Origin: Armillaria gallica
Taxonomy: Eukaryota > Basidiomycota > Agaricomycetes > Agaricales > Physalacriaceae
Direction: 5' to 3'
Assembly: GCA_037576215.1 (NCBI GenBank)
Contig: JBANDB010000017.1
Location: 682,001-746,000, forward strand
Length of the DNA stretch: 64,000 bases
The notes under the pieces were generated by a model. That model saw only the letters and a list, made by a program, of their open reading frames with translations. It made no database searches and was not told where the DNA came from. A program made the translations under genes and the position numbers. Numbering within the stretch: position 1 is the stretch's first letter; every line of letters begins with the position of its first letter. Below, piece by piece: positions 12,201 to 22,023 of this stretch.

Positions 12201-12632
12201 TGTCCACTCACTGGTATGATAAATGGGGTGAACGGGTACCTGAAGATGTCAGTATTTTGACAGATCTTGCTCAAATTCGGCCGCGTGATCCTGCATGGGG
12301 TAATTGTCGTCAGAGACTTCGGGAGTTGGCTGAGGGTGAAAACCATTTTGTTGGACGGGATGGAGAAGAAACAGACATTGAAGAACGGAGGTGTCATATA
12401 CGCGAAGCCATCAGGGCACTGGACAAATTCTTCTCAGATATACCTCCTCAAGCCACAACGAGTTTGGAATTGGTATAGTTACCTCCTACCTTACTTCCTC
12501 TCGATGTTGCTGAAGAGCTTTTAGCCAGGGCCGCCGCAACCTCGGTCTCGGTTAGCTCGCATAGGTCGGCTGCTACCTTGGCGTCGACCACGACAACAGG
12601 ATGAGGAACACGAATTGACGGAAGGTGTTTAG
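9236..12632 (+). CDS. DUF6535 domain membrane protein A
   Basis: Four exons: 9236-9659, 9710-9873, 9923-12472 and 12525-12632, about 1081 aa. The function is unknown; the DUF6535 family is typical of mushroom fungi. Residues 1-140 are acidic and hold two related modules (SSSESKG..DPSEH.N...GGG). The domain spans roughly 165-378, with membrane segments AGLFSAVVTTFVVQ (from 197), FTSLFLSLTTALVAVLV (270-290), IVGVLPVLMHLALALFFIG (323-347) and ALSWVVW...IVTILPM (353-378). Then come two copies of a 35-residue repeat (PYRTPLCDL.Y.PYI) and about 600 soluble residues rich in Trp and Leu. Introns 1 and 2 are conserved in all copies. The last intron (12473-12524) is inferred; without it the protein ends at a TAG at 12476 after 1047 aa. 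No break was found. The start is the first ATG, conserved with its flank in B and D. Confidence -1.
10479..10690 (+). repeat. Tandem 105-bp coding repeat in gene A
   Basis: Two units encode CPYRTPLCDLAYPPYIF... and FPYRTPLCDLTYSPYIY..., each ending in a QKxYHRLxQLxQ helix-like segment. The same duplication is in B (about 30,170-30,380), C (45,655-45,870) and D (61,785-61,990), so it predates the gene duplications. Confidence -1.
12473..12524 (+). other. Inferred third intron of DUF6535 gene A
   Basis: GTATAG...CTGAAGAGCTTTTAG, 52 nt, pyrimidine-rich, with a CTGA branch-like site. Introns 1 and 2 of this gene are 50 and 49 nt. The equivalent stretches are 52 nt (B), 52 nt (C, starting GTACAG) and 51 nt (D). 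The 1-nt length difference in D falls in the intron, while length differences downstream are multiples of three, which fits splicing. Confidence -1.
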
Positions 12633-12844
12633 ATGCAATTCACCCACGTTCTCACCGAAGCTTGCTAATGATCTCAGTCTCACGAGTTGGGGATCTGAGT
12701 CTGTACTTACACCTCCGCTGTAATATTCACGACTACTCATTTCGCTAAAAACACCAATATCGTACGCTGGAGGTGTATACAATAGATACGGCGATGACAA
12801 TTGTTTTATTGATCTGCGCGTGCTGAGGAGAAAAGCGTATATCA

Positions 12845-13470
12845 AAGCTTCAACATACTCTCAGTCCACCATCATATAACACGAAATAATGCGACTGTAT
12901 GTCCGGACTTGCGTTCCAACTCGCATAGGTTAGCGCAACAAAGACCACCAGTGGAAGTCTCTGCTGGCCAACAGCAAAGAAATGAGAGACCAAATCGGGA
13001 CAGGAAAATACTGAGACGGTGCGTAAGTATATGCCTCAGACACCCTCTGAAGACAGGTTCACCGTGCTATGAAGAATCTTTACGACTCAGGGATCTGAAA
13101 GAGCTTGTGCCGTCAAGGTAAGTCTGAGATTTTGATGGTTGCAGTGCTTGTTTTTTATACATCTGGCCTAGCGCGTGGGCCATCGTTACAATATTCGTAC
13201 GGAATTGCATAGCGGGGTTCAGCGCAACATACAAGCAGTTCACTTGTGTACGTGAAACCTGCCTTACACACCTCGGCGCGGAAATAGAGATGGTTTGTAG
13301 TAAGTGTCCATCATCCGCGTCGAACCTCTTACTACCATTCATATTTACTATCTCTAATCAAGATGTAAGCAACAGAGTTCTTCCCGAGCATAGCGGATAT
13401 CACAAATCACCTTACATTTCACCCACGATCCCGAGCTTTACAGCTGGATAATTCACAATAATGACCGTAT
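12845..13470 (+). pseudogene. Copy A of the two-exon hypothetical gene
   Basis: It is colinear with the open gene at 32,555-33,223. In this copy the start ATG is lost (ATACTC where B has ATGCCC), although an internal ATG at 12909 keeps part of the first exon open. The donor GTAAGT (13,118) and acceptor CTAG are intact. A 1-nt deletion near 13,430 (TTCACCCACG against TTCACTCCACG in B) shifts the frame before the conserved C-terminus. The protein is not recognised. This copy is probably non-functional. Confidence -1.
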
Positions 13471-13714
13471 TCGGAAAGAGTGTTACAGCCACTGATAAAT
13501 ATATTGCTCAAACATTAGCCGCACGACAGTGTCAAACAAAGTGGGTGCGTATGTACCTCCAGATTTAGGGATGCAACTATTGATGAGTAGATACATATGA
13601 CCGTCACGACCTTCACATCTTGCCGGTGTGATATGTACCGGCGGGTCTTGGCGCTAATTCTCAGTCAGTATAAAGTGGACAAGAACAGTAGACAAGTCAC
13701 CATTCACCACCGCA

Positions 13715-14563
13715 ATGTCTTCAACTCCGTTCACCGTCTATCGCATGGCCGTATGCTTGTACAATGGAGCCGCAACGCTCGACTACCAAGGACCGGTCGA
13801 GTTACTGGGGCTTCGAAGCACCTCAATCCGCAAGTTGTTCCCAGACATACTCGGTGCGAACGAAACCAACTGCGCTATCGACGCGACATACCTCGCCAAC
13901 ACCCTCAATCCCATCGTCCCGCTTTCCGGTCCGAAGCTCCTCCCAGACCAGGCTTACGACGATGCCAAAGAGCAGTTTGACATCATTCTCATTCCCGGAG
14001 GTGGGTCGTCAGCTCGAAAAGACGCATCCCTGTCGATCCTAAGTTACGCATGGCAGGAATAATCGGGAACGGCAAGACAGAGCACAGTCATGAACTTTTT
14101 GAAGAGACAAGGACCGAATGCCAAGCACATCCTGACAGTTTGCACTGGGTCGTGAATCCTGTCTAGCACAGGGCTTTTGGATGGGAAACGCGCCACGACG
14201 AACAAAGAGACGTTCAAAGTGATCAAGGTTAGGGGCCCGGTGGACACGGCACCTGTACACCTCTAATCTAGCGGGTTTTGTAGGAGGATACTAAAGACCT
14301 TCCCATAACCTGGATCGCTGAAGCTCGATGGGTGGCCACAGAAGACAAAAAGATCTGGTCGAGTTCAGGTATCATCGCCGGTAAGCTAGTCTAATCAAAG
14401 CAGCACTGCAATCCCTGATGTCGTGACAGGGATGGACCTGGCATACGCGTTTCTGGAGTATATCACTGGTAAGGGGCCGGCGGAGGCTTCTGCAGGGTTC
14501 TTGGAGATGATAGTCCATGGGGAGGGTGATGATCCATTCGCGGCCAAGAACGGATTGATCTGA
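13715..14563 (+). pseudogene. DJ-1/PfpI family protein, copy A
   Basis: DJ-1/PfpI proteins (class I glutamine amidotransferase-like fold) include chaperones, glyoxalases and hydratases. Exon 1 (MSSTPFTVYRMAVCLYNG... to FDIILIPGG at 14,000) is open. Later exons encode NFLKRQGPNAKHILTVCTGS, with the nucleophile Cys in the TVCTGS elbow, then LLDGKRATTNKETF, TWIAEARW, the SSSGIIAGMDLAYAFLEYI segment and the terminal FAAKNGLI. Introns around 14,001-14,054, 14,227-14,283 and 14,372-14,428 fit the family. Breaks: TGA at 14,153-14,155, right after TVCTGS, where copy B has TGG (Trp); and no consistent frame joins exon 1 to the FLKRQ exon. Overall length matches a DJ-1 protein of about 230 aa. The family call is firm. 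Confidence -1.
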
Positions 14564-14729
14564 AAGGGTATCCCACCCAGAGCTTTACACGGTGCTGACC
14601 TCAAGTCAAACGTTAGAATTTCTGATACTGATTCAGGTTCATTTCCGACATACCTGTATCGCCCGTTAAGTCTACTGTACTTTCGGTAGATGTAACTGCC
14701 TTTTCTCACTTGCAAAACTGAGATTTTCA

Positions 14730-15266
14730 GTGTTGAACGTTCCGTTGACGTCGAGGAGCCAGAGACGATACATAAATCAAAATCCAGGAACCAAGCAAGA
14801 ACCAAGACGAGGCTCCAAACGTCGAGGCGGAAATGCCGGCGAATTTCAAACTCAGTTACAACCCCAGTCACAGACTCGACTCCTTTCATCTTGTACGCCC
14901 ATGGATCGACAACCTACCTGGGAAGATTTCCTTGATATCCGTTTCGAGTACCACATGCGACTAGCGGAAAGATCGCGCACATCCAACACCGACCCGTATT
15001 CCGCTATCCCACCTCCAGCAGGAAGCTATCTTCGCCAATTAGGTCCAAATCCGACCATTGTCCCGCGCATTCTCGACTCATTCCATTCTTTTCCAGAAGA
15101 GAAAGGAATTCTGGATCAGCCACTCCCCGTTGGAATTGTTCACAATCTGGGACGGCTGCAGCGGAATTTATTGACGACCATAATCTGCATCGAGGCGATT
15201 TTCGGACCGAGTGAAGGCACAGGGACTTTGGAGAGAGGCCGCCTAACAAGAGCCGTTCATGACTAG
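14730..15266 (+). CDS. Hypothetical protein (178 aa), copy A
   Basis: An uninterrupted frame has a basic N-terminus (RRGSKRRGGN) and then MDRQPTWEDFLDIRFEYHMR, LAERSRTSN and a tail EAIFGPSEGTGTLER. The tail also occurs at 55,368-55,400 in another context, so the 3' end is part of interspersed repeat R5. The copy in block B (34,452-34,950) is frameshifted near 34,745. No domain was recognised and no introns are needed. Whether it is a gene or a chance frame in duplicated sequence is open. Confidence -1.
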   Translation: MLNVPLTSRSQRRYINQNPGTKQEPRRGSKRRGGNAGEFQTQLQPQSQTRLLSSCTPMDRQPTWEDFLDIRFEYHMRLAERSRTSNTDPYSAIPPPAGSYLRQLGPNPTIVPRILDSFHSFPEEKGILDQPLPVGIVHNLGRLQRNLLTTIICIEAIFGPSEGTGTLERGRLTRAVHD

Positions 15267-15269
15267 CCG

Positions 15270-15440
15270 CTCCTGGTGTGCGTGCTTTCATGCGCTTTGC
15301 CCAGGGATGGCTGTCGTCTGCTGTACCGAGCTATCGATGAAGACCCCGAGGAGGACCATTGCGGAAGAGACGTGTTCGGCGACAATGGTACGGGGCGTAT
15401 GTCTTGTCTTGTAGCATGAGAGGTACGTGCTTCGCACTCG
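15270..15440 (+). repeat. Repeat R5, copy 1
   Basis: This is a conserved stretch (TTTGCCCAGGGATGGCTGTC ... GAAGAGACGTGTTCGGCGAC ... AGCATGAGAGGTACGTGC). It also occurs at 26,435-26,570, 34,985-35,150 and 55,440-55,620. The plus frame starting at the shared ATGGCTGTC can be read in all copies, ending at TAG before CATGAGAGG. It follows the EAIFGPSEGTGTLE segment in three copies. Confidence -1.
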
Positions 15441-16180
15441 GTGATCGCTCATGTCTTCAATCGTTTCTCCTAGGTCCTATCCTCCCTCTGCCGACAGTAT
15501 CTGCCTCAGAGCTCAAGCAACGAGATCTGCATGGTATTCTCATTTAGTGAAGACGGCACGGAGGACAAGTTTGAGGGAAGAAAGGCGCGTCTTTTTCTGT
15601 GGAGCCCTTGACTTTGGTAGCTGACATCAGGGCAACAGGTGTATGTTCCTTAAGCCGATTCCGTTAAATACCTTTAAGGACGGTGGCTCGAACTTTGTAC
15701 CGACGACGCATAAAAGCTGGCAGTCGCAGAATAGTTTAGAGGCTAGGTGAGAGAATCATCGTTTTGTTTTGAATTTGCCACGGCTCATTGCGACCTTCAA
15801 ACTTGGGTTTGAGGTATGGACGCCGTCCGTATCCGCCGTACTTTCAATTCGACTGAAATTGGTTTAGTATCTAGGTACACGACGGTATATGATGTCGGTT
15901 ATTTTTGAGGCTCAAAGTCGACTTCCAAGATGTGGAGCTCGATGCCCTCCTCATCCCCGTTGCGGGCGGTAACATAAATAGAAGTCCTCAGAGTGGTGTA
16001 CGGTGGTGAACTTTGCGTATGGTATGGTATGACTTTCTCCTCCGACTCTTCCTGTGCTGATGTCCAAGTCCCTAGGGATAGGGTTATTCACTTGTGCGAG
16101 CGTTTGGAAGCGTGTCAGACCCGCAACGGGAAGCTTCAGTTCCTCATTGAGGACAACCTAAACGGGGACTATGAGATGTG
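15440..16180. other. Duplicated stretch without recognisable gene, copy A
   Basis: It is colinear with 35,150-35,825 and partly with 26,740-26,940. The stretch CCAAGTCCCTAGGGATAGGG and its surroundings are conserved in three places (16,065, 26,840 and 35,790). No exon structure could be supported. Confidence -1.
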
Positions 16181-16560
16181 CATGCAAAGAGACATCGACG
16201 GGCGCGAGCTGCTGGGGAGGAGTGACGCGGTGACTGTAAGGGGGTTCGTTGGCGGAGGTAGACGCTGTCAATTAGTAGATATGTCGGCAATTAGCAGACA
16301 GCCATTTTCATGACGAGAGGACGGCTTGAGCTTTGACTGCGAGGGTAGCGTAGTTGTAAGAGACTGGTAGTACAAGATCAGGATTGTTTGTTGATCGTTA
16401 GCTCCCACGTTCCTCGCATTTATTTGTCTCTTACCATCATCACCCTCGACGCCAGCACCACTTTCTCTAGCGCGCGATAGGATCCCCTTTGCTGTCAAGA
16501 CGTCCACTGCTGACGTCATTCAGCGGGCGAGAAACTCACCCAGGATCCGCATCCGGACGT
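16180..16560. repeat. Short R1 piece joined to shortened R2, copy A
   Basis: An R1 piece (GACGGGCGCGAGCTGCTGGG) is followed by an R2 derivative lacking its middle, from about 16,270 to the GATAGGATCCCCTTTGCTG box. The same arrangement occurs at 26,945-27,500 and 35,825-36,280. Thus R1 and R2 are also linked here, in shortened form. Confidence -1.
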
Positions 16561-18200
16561 CTTTGCCCTTAGGTCCTCGTCTTCAGCATGGGTTCACCAG
16601 CGAGCCAAACACTGTACCATTCCGGTCATCGACGCCCGTCATCCTGCATACCTTAGTCTCATTTTTATGACCGTCGATGCACAGACTTGGCCACCTCTCT
16701 CAGCTTCCCGTGCGCTCTGTTGACCACAGCTATTCACGACAAGTGACTCCTTCCTCGCCAGCAACGCGCAACAACGAACTGTCAGCAGAAGGAGACGTGT
16801 TGTGTTCGCTGCACTTCATGGTGACTGGAGACGTGACAAATGGTCGTTAGAGAAGATCTCGAAGACTTCCTCCTCGCGTAATTTAGTACTCGCCCTTCTC
16901 GCAGCTGAACACGACGATGTGTCCAGAGACTGGCGCGCCGACACGGGAAAACCTTTCTGCAGCGCGAAGACCATGATTCGCACCAAGTTATCATCATGCG
17001 GCGAGTGGGACGTGAGCTGTAGAGGCAATTGTGGATTGCGGCAAACGGTAATGGGCGTTTCATCTCTCCAAAGCTAATTTTGTCCGACTCGTCAACCCAT
17101 AGTCCGACCTTTCTCCGACTTCAAATAGTGACCTCACAACAACGATTGTCTAAACTGCGCTGTTGAACGGAATTACAATGGAACAAGCAAGACCTATGGT
17201 AGAAGCCCTGAACGACGCGAGTTTGGTCCAAGATGACGCGTTGCGTGTTTCTGGTCATCGCGACTAGCGTGTGCGGGATAGTTGGTATCTACTCTTAGGC
17301 CGGCCCGCACGTTCATCTCAGAAGTTGCGGGCTCGCTCTTTACGCCCCGGGGTAGTACCTCCTACTCTGTTGTCCGTCGGATCCTCTCCCTCGACTCTGC
17401 TTGTCTCTTGCACTCGGCGCGTCTCTATTTCTCTTAAATCCAGTCCCATTAGATTGGATTGTAAATAAAAACTCTTTGAATAGAAAACGCGGGAATGAAA
17501 CATCCCTTGCCTTGTACCTTCGAAGGCAAACGGCGGGTAGAATAGACAGTCAAAACCAAGCGAACAATAAGTGATAGAAAAGCTATGCTTCGCGAACGAC
17601 AGAATGCCTCGTGGACTGGACAAGAAGAGGACGCGGACAAAGTTATAGTATTTCCCCATGTTTCATCACACGGATGCTACGGTTACCAAACATATGCATA
17701 AAGGTTCCAATCCGAAGATATGAACCATTTGGTGCCCAAACCTCCATCACGCTCGACATGTCGTCCCAACTGAACTGTCTTCGAGATGAAGAAACACGGC
17801 TCTCGAACAGACAGCATCTATCTCAACTCTCTAAATTTCTATTAGCATCCGGCGGCATCCTCTCAAGGAAGGAACTTACCCATCCCGATATGATCCTCCG
17901 CTGCTCGCCAAGCATCAAACCTCTTTTCTGAATACAGGCGTTGATTGGAGGAGGTGGGTCGATGTCAGTGAACCCGTTGCCGGACGTAATCAAGAATTCG
18001 GTGTCCGTTGAAGGGAGTCACACAGATCTGGAGAATCTGCGGGTGGGCGGGGGAAAAGCGGACCTCCTCTTGCTGCATGTAATTTTCTTCCACGAAGGCC
18101 TGATGCTTGCTCACGTCGTTTGAGGCGAAATCGCTGACCGTTGTCAGTTCGACAGTAGATGATGATACTGTCCGAAGGATATAAGCTTGTACGCAGCACG
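16560..18200. other. Duplicated stretch with unidentified small ORFs, copy A
   Basis: It is colinear with 36,280-38,030. The minus-strand frame that is open for 213 codons in block B (36,550-37,191) is broken here. A plus-strand frame at 17,758-17,931 (MSSQLNCLRDEETRLSNRQH..., 57 codons) is kept almost unchanged at 37,566-37,739. Neither protein is recognised. Confidence -1.
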
Positions 18201-18220
18201 CAGCATACGAGAGAACTCAC

Positions 18221-18526
18221 CTAGGATCCAGGATCCGAGGAGCTACGGGAAGGATATGCGCGTGGGCAGTCCCGACTAGATTGCATTCTCGCGTAATCTC
18301 CTCCGGTGTTGGGCTGGGAGATGGCAGACTTGTTCGAGTGAGGCTTCTTGGATCCGAGAGAAAGGGTAGTGATATCCGACCAGCGACGTAGACGAATGAG
18401 GAAGATGTGCCTTCCTGTGACGGAGATGGCACTGCGCCAGATCTGGCTCGCAACAAGCTGGTACTCGCCACGGAGCTCGGCTTCGCGCTCCAAGTCCATG
18501 AACCGGAATTGACGTGCAAATCGCAT
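18221..18526 (-). CDS. Hypothetical exon, copy A (minus strand)
   Basis: The open frame reads FMDLEREAELRGEYQLVASQ and then IWRSAISVTGRHIFLIRLRR. Block B encodes the same with MDLAREAVTNTKLRGEYQ and identical IWRSAISVTGRHI. Acceptor-like and donor-like sites surround it (GTGAGTTCTC in the 3' direction near 18,220). The copies differ by an in-frame insertion, which supports coding. The protein is not recognised. Confidence -1.
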   Translation of the reverse strand: MRFARQFRFMDLEREAELRGEYQLVASQIWRSAISVTGRHIFLIRLRRWSDITTLSLGSKKPHSNKSAISQPNTGGDYARMQSSRDCPRAYPSRSSSDPGS

Positions 18527-18748
18527 CTGAAAGCGGCGGACTGAAAAATACCATAGCAGATTCGGCTGAAGTTGGGGCGAGCTAGTGGGTCCAGTCCTCT
18601 TCCTTCAGGTACCCTGTTGCTTATCCAACTGAAAGGATGATCAGAGCTACATGTATGCGTCTATGGTAAGCCTTGCTGTGTCCCAAACCCATCGTACCAC
18701 GAGAGAATAACCGTTCCGCAATGGCAATTTCGACCAACCGAATATCCG

Positions 18749-19020
18749 CTACACCTTGCGCCTCTTCTTCGTGAGTTCCTTCGGCGGGTTGTTGGTGGTG
18801 ATGGCTTGTAGCATTCCAGAAGACGGTTTACTGTGCGGGATCGTATTGATAGGGCCGTTGACTACGGATGAATCAGCACAAACGGCGGGGTCTCGTAGGA
18901 TGACCGTCAACATACCACGTCGTCGAGGAAGAACCCTCGTGTTTACGCTTTGGGATTGCAGTCGATGGAATGGGGTGCAATAGTAGACCTTGGTGTTCGT
19001 ACTGTTGTAAGCTGAGGAGG
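18749..19020 (-). repeat. Repeat R3, 3' exon copy A
   Basis: The minus strand encodes VILRDPAVCADSSVVNGP and the terminus NPPKELTKKRRKV followed by TAG at 18,751-18,749. The copy at 38,566-38,840 encodes the same C-terminus (NPLKELTKKRRKV). The basic end resembles a nuclear-targeting tail. Upstream R3 exons are missing here. Confidence -1.
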
Positions 19021-19383
19021 GAGGGACACGAGAATACAAGTAAGGTGTAGTAGTCACTGAAAGGCGCAGGAAAGGCCAGCGGTGATTTGGAGAACCGGAA
19101 GTTCAGATATATAGAAAATAAATCTCAGTAGGGTAGGTCGAAGAGGGAGCAACAAAAGGCAACGAAGTTACGCGGATTGGACATGGTCCAGAGGAAGAAG
19201 CGGCGCGAGTGCCAAAAATACACGAGTACAGAATAATTTGATCACTGTGGCAGATCACGTTGCTTGGCAAGTCGCGCGCGTTAAACATCCTTCCTTCCAC
19301 GTCCATTACTTCTCTTATTTAACTTGGTTAGCGCTGCTTATCAACCGACTACAACAACAATTTTCATGTCCTGGTAGACGCAG

Positions 19384-19888
19384 TCAACGTTCAACAGCCT
19401 GAGCAGACAGATCGCTATCCTCCGCTTCATCAGTCTCCTCATCGCCCAATTCGTCTGAATCATCTCCCTCCATCTCAACATCCTGATCCGGAGGATGCAT
19501 ATCCAGCTGGTAGTCAAGCACGACCCATTTCGCAATTGCGAATACCTCCTTCCTTTGAACAAACACCCTTCGCACACATCGGAAGTGTCAGTTCAAAATG
19601 CTCCAACATCTTACGGACAGGCATACGCACCCGTTCCTTCCAGAACGACAGAATATGTTCATAATAGTTCGAAATCTTCAAAGCCGGAAGGATGTCGGGA
19701 GAGCGCTTCATACACTTCAAGGCGACGACGTTAGGGTTGTACAACGAGAGGCTCGTAAGCGATGTGAGATTTTTGAAGAAGATCAACGAGACCGGGGTAG
19801 GAAACTCCCTTGACGGCAAAGAGAAGGGGATACAGTCAAGTAGCAAGTGCGAGATATAGGTGTCGTGTACCAATTTCTTCACTACCAC
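19384..19888 (-). pseudogene. F-box/LRR-type protein, C-terminal part
   Basis: On the minus strand the first frame reads LTSLTSLSLYNPNVVALKCM and ALKISNYYEHILSFW, the leucine-spaced pattern of agaricomycete F-box/LRR proteins. It continues in a second frame, RRVFVQRKEVFAIAKWVVLD, into an acidic tail (DVEMEGDDSDELGDEETDEA) ending at 19,384. The frame change near 19,570-19,600 implies a frameshift. The F-box itself is not visible. The acidic tail sits at the right edge of the A/B duplication (homology to B stops near 19,400). LRR-like character is inferred from pattern only. Confidence -1.
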
Positions 19889-20405
19889 TACCGGAAAGTT
19901 TGGAGGATGTCAATCAAGCACCACCTTTTCTTTTGCATTTTGCAACCGATATCATGATGCTATCGGTGTCCCAAACGGGGCCATGTCGAAACAAGGATCT
20001 GCAATAATTGACTCCCGATTTTTTAGGTCTACTTGAGTCGGTCGACAGCCTCGTATAATAGCTACAATGACCTATTCGTATTGACACCCCCCTGGGTCTC
20101 CTGAGCGACGTGTCAGATCGAGACATGGATGGCGCTACAAAAAGATACACACCATATATTTCGTAAAAACAAAAAGGAAGTTTATCTCTATCCGAGCTTC
20201 TGCAGACGAGTACATGCACATTTTGCACATAGGAAGCAAAGTATGCGGATAATGATGTTGATGTATGACCACAGGTGCAACACGAGCCCCAAACTCGTTA
20301 ATCGAGGTGACAATGAGTAGGAGCATTCAAAAGGTAGGGGAAGGGAAGAGATCTTTATACGCAGTTTAGATATAGGGCCTGGCACCAAAAGGACAAGATA
20401 CATAC

Positions 20406-20985
20406 CATAGGTCATCGGTTCTTCTAAACGTCCAAGAATACATCGATCGTTGCGATGACGCACGCCTTGCAGGAAGGAAAAAGACGAGAGTATTGGACTC
20501 GACGCGTAACCTTGAGGTCCACTCTTCTTCTGAACGTGAACGACGATTCTCAAGTCAGCACCGTGCCACACAAGCACTCCGGCAAGTAGCCCAATGAACT
20601 TCGTTATTTGATATCGTCGGGCTGGTGGTGATACCCGTGGTATCTCTCGACGGGCGACAAAGAACGACCAGAGTGTGATTCGGTCGAGGTACCACAAGGA
20701 GACATCTACATGAGCGGTCCTAAGTAAGAAACCAACGAAGTAAATGGGAAAAGCTTACACGTCTCGAGATCTCAGTTGGCACCCCGTCGTTGCGAGACAT
20801 GCCAGTCGGGTATGGTACTGGCTTGTATCAACAAAGGAAAACGGTCTCATTTCTCTCAATTTTCCATGTAAATCCGCCTTTCCCCTCCATCCACCTGAGC
20901 TCCGGACTGCAGTGTTGGTTGATGCAGGAAACCAGGGAAGGTGACTGGCGGATGTTGGATTTGCGGGTGGAAAGGAGGACGACAT
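20406..20985 (-). CDS. Hypothetical spliced gene (5' two exons)
   Basis: Exon 1 (20985-20759, MSSSFPPANPTSASHLPW...) joins exon 2 (20719-20406) across a 39-nt intron with a GTAAGC donor and TTAG acceptor, in phase, giving RSRDVTAHVDVSLWYLDRIT. Exon 2 continues SPPARRYQITKFIGLLAGVL and ends at a GTATGT donor. A third exon was not located with confidence between 19,900 and 20,400. I do not recognise the protein. It lies in the single-copy part of the window. Confidence -1.
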
Positions 20986-20989
20986 GCTA

Positions 20990-22023
20990 TTGGTGACCTT
21001 CTGACTGTGTCAACCACGGGCCAGAGGAGAGACGTATTTCCTGTTGACGCAGATGCATGACGAGAGCTCTATGCGTGGGTTCTTGAAGTGCTCTCGAAGA
21101 GCGAGGAAGAATGGCCACAGAAAGTGATGCGTCTTTTCTTCGTAGGGATAGGTTCGAATGTGCAAACACGGATACGTCTATTTGGATGGTCCTCAGTGGG
21201 AAATTGATGAGATAAAAGGGAAGGGCTTACATAGATTGCAACACTGTTTTAATCGTCGCGCCACGTCAAGTCAAGTGTACTGACAGGTAGGAAAATCGCT
21301 TCCTCCTCCGTCTGCCTTTGTGGCTCGCCGATGCGGGAAACATGGAAAAAAACTCGTGTTGATTTTCAGGAAGGGTAGCCACAACTGGGCGCAGTTACGA
21401 GCGGAGCGAGTTGTTGGATTCGTGAGTGGGACAGTGAGAGAGACTACTGGTGGCCTTGGCTGCAAACCAAGATGGAAATGATACACTGAAGATAGAGCTG
21501 ATGTTGTCACAGCAAGGGTCCTGTCGAAGAATGAGAACGTCGACTAGATGGACGCGTACTCTGCTTCTGGAGGGCCATAGCAAACGATTTGCTGTCAACG
21601 CGCTCAGACTTGTAGGCAGCCAAGGAGTCTGCAACTGCGGTGGTCATCAATGGCGCGCAATGAACCTGATAAGCCTGAGTGAGAATATGGGCCGTAATAA
21701 CGAGCGTCGAATCTGACGCACCCTACAACGCTTCTATCAGCTGCTTCTCCTGGCCTTTTCGGTGCCAAATTTTTGCTGCAGGTTCGCTAACAGATGCGGC
21801 GCGACCAAGGGCAGATTTTGATATTGCTGGTAGGGATTCGAACTTACGATGGTGGCTCGGGGGAAAGAAGAATTTGGCACACTTCTGTCTGAAACTTCCA
21901 TTTCCGGACAATGCTACGACTTGCTTCCCGCTCTCGCGTCTCCCACCTACGATCCTTCGCAACCACCTCCATCGCCATGGGCAAAAACAACAAGAAAAGA
22001 GCTCTCGCCCTCCTCATGACCTG
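20990..22023. other. No supported gene
   Basis: Several short open frames occur on both strands (for example minus 21,395-21,634), but none has matching splice signals or family resemblance that I can defend. This region is not duplicated elsewhere in the window. Confidence -1.

Noticed and set aside
10397..12397. Minus-strand frames antisense to the DUF6535 genes
   Set aside because: They recur in all copies only because the sense strand is conserved; no start, splice or family evidence.
14395..14889. 164-codon minus-strand frame
   Set aside because: Antisense to the last DJ-1 exons and the next ORF; no conservation as protein in block B.
19795..20230. 104-codon minus-strand frame (19,914-20,228) as 3' exon of the gene at 20,406-20,985
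   Set aside because: No matching phase or acceptor could be established, so it was not joined to the model.
21829..21960. Possible minus-strand tRNA (GTTCGAATCCC-like T-loop at about 21,835-21,850)
   Set aside because: The T-stem has a mismatch, the acceptor stem does not pair well and no convincing D-arm or anticodon arm could be drawn.
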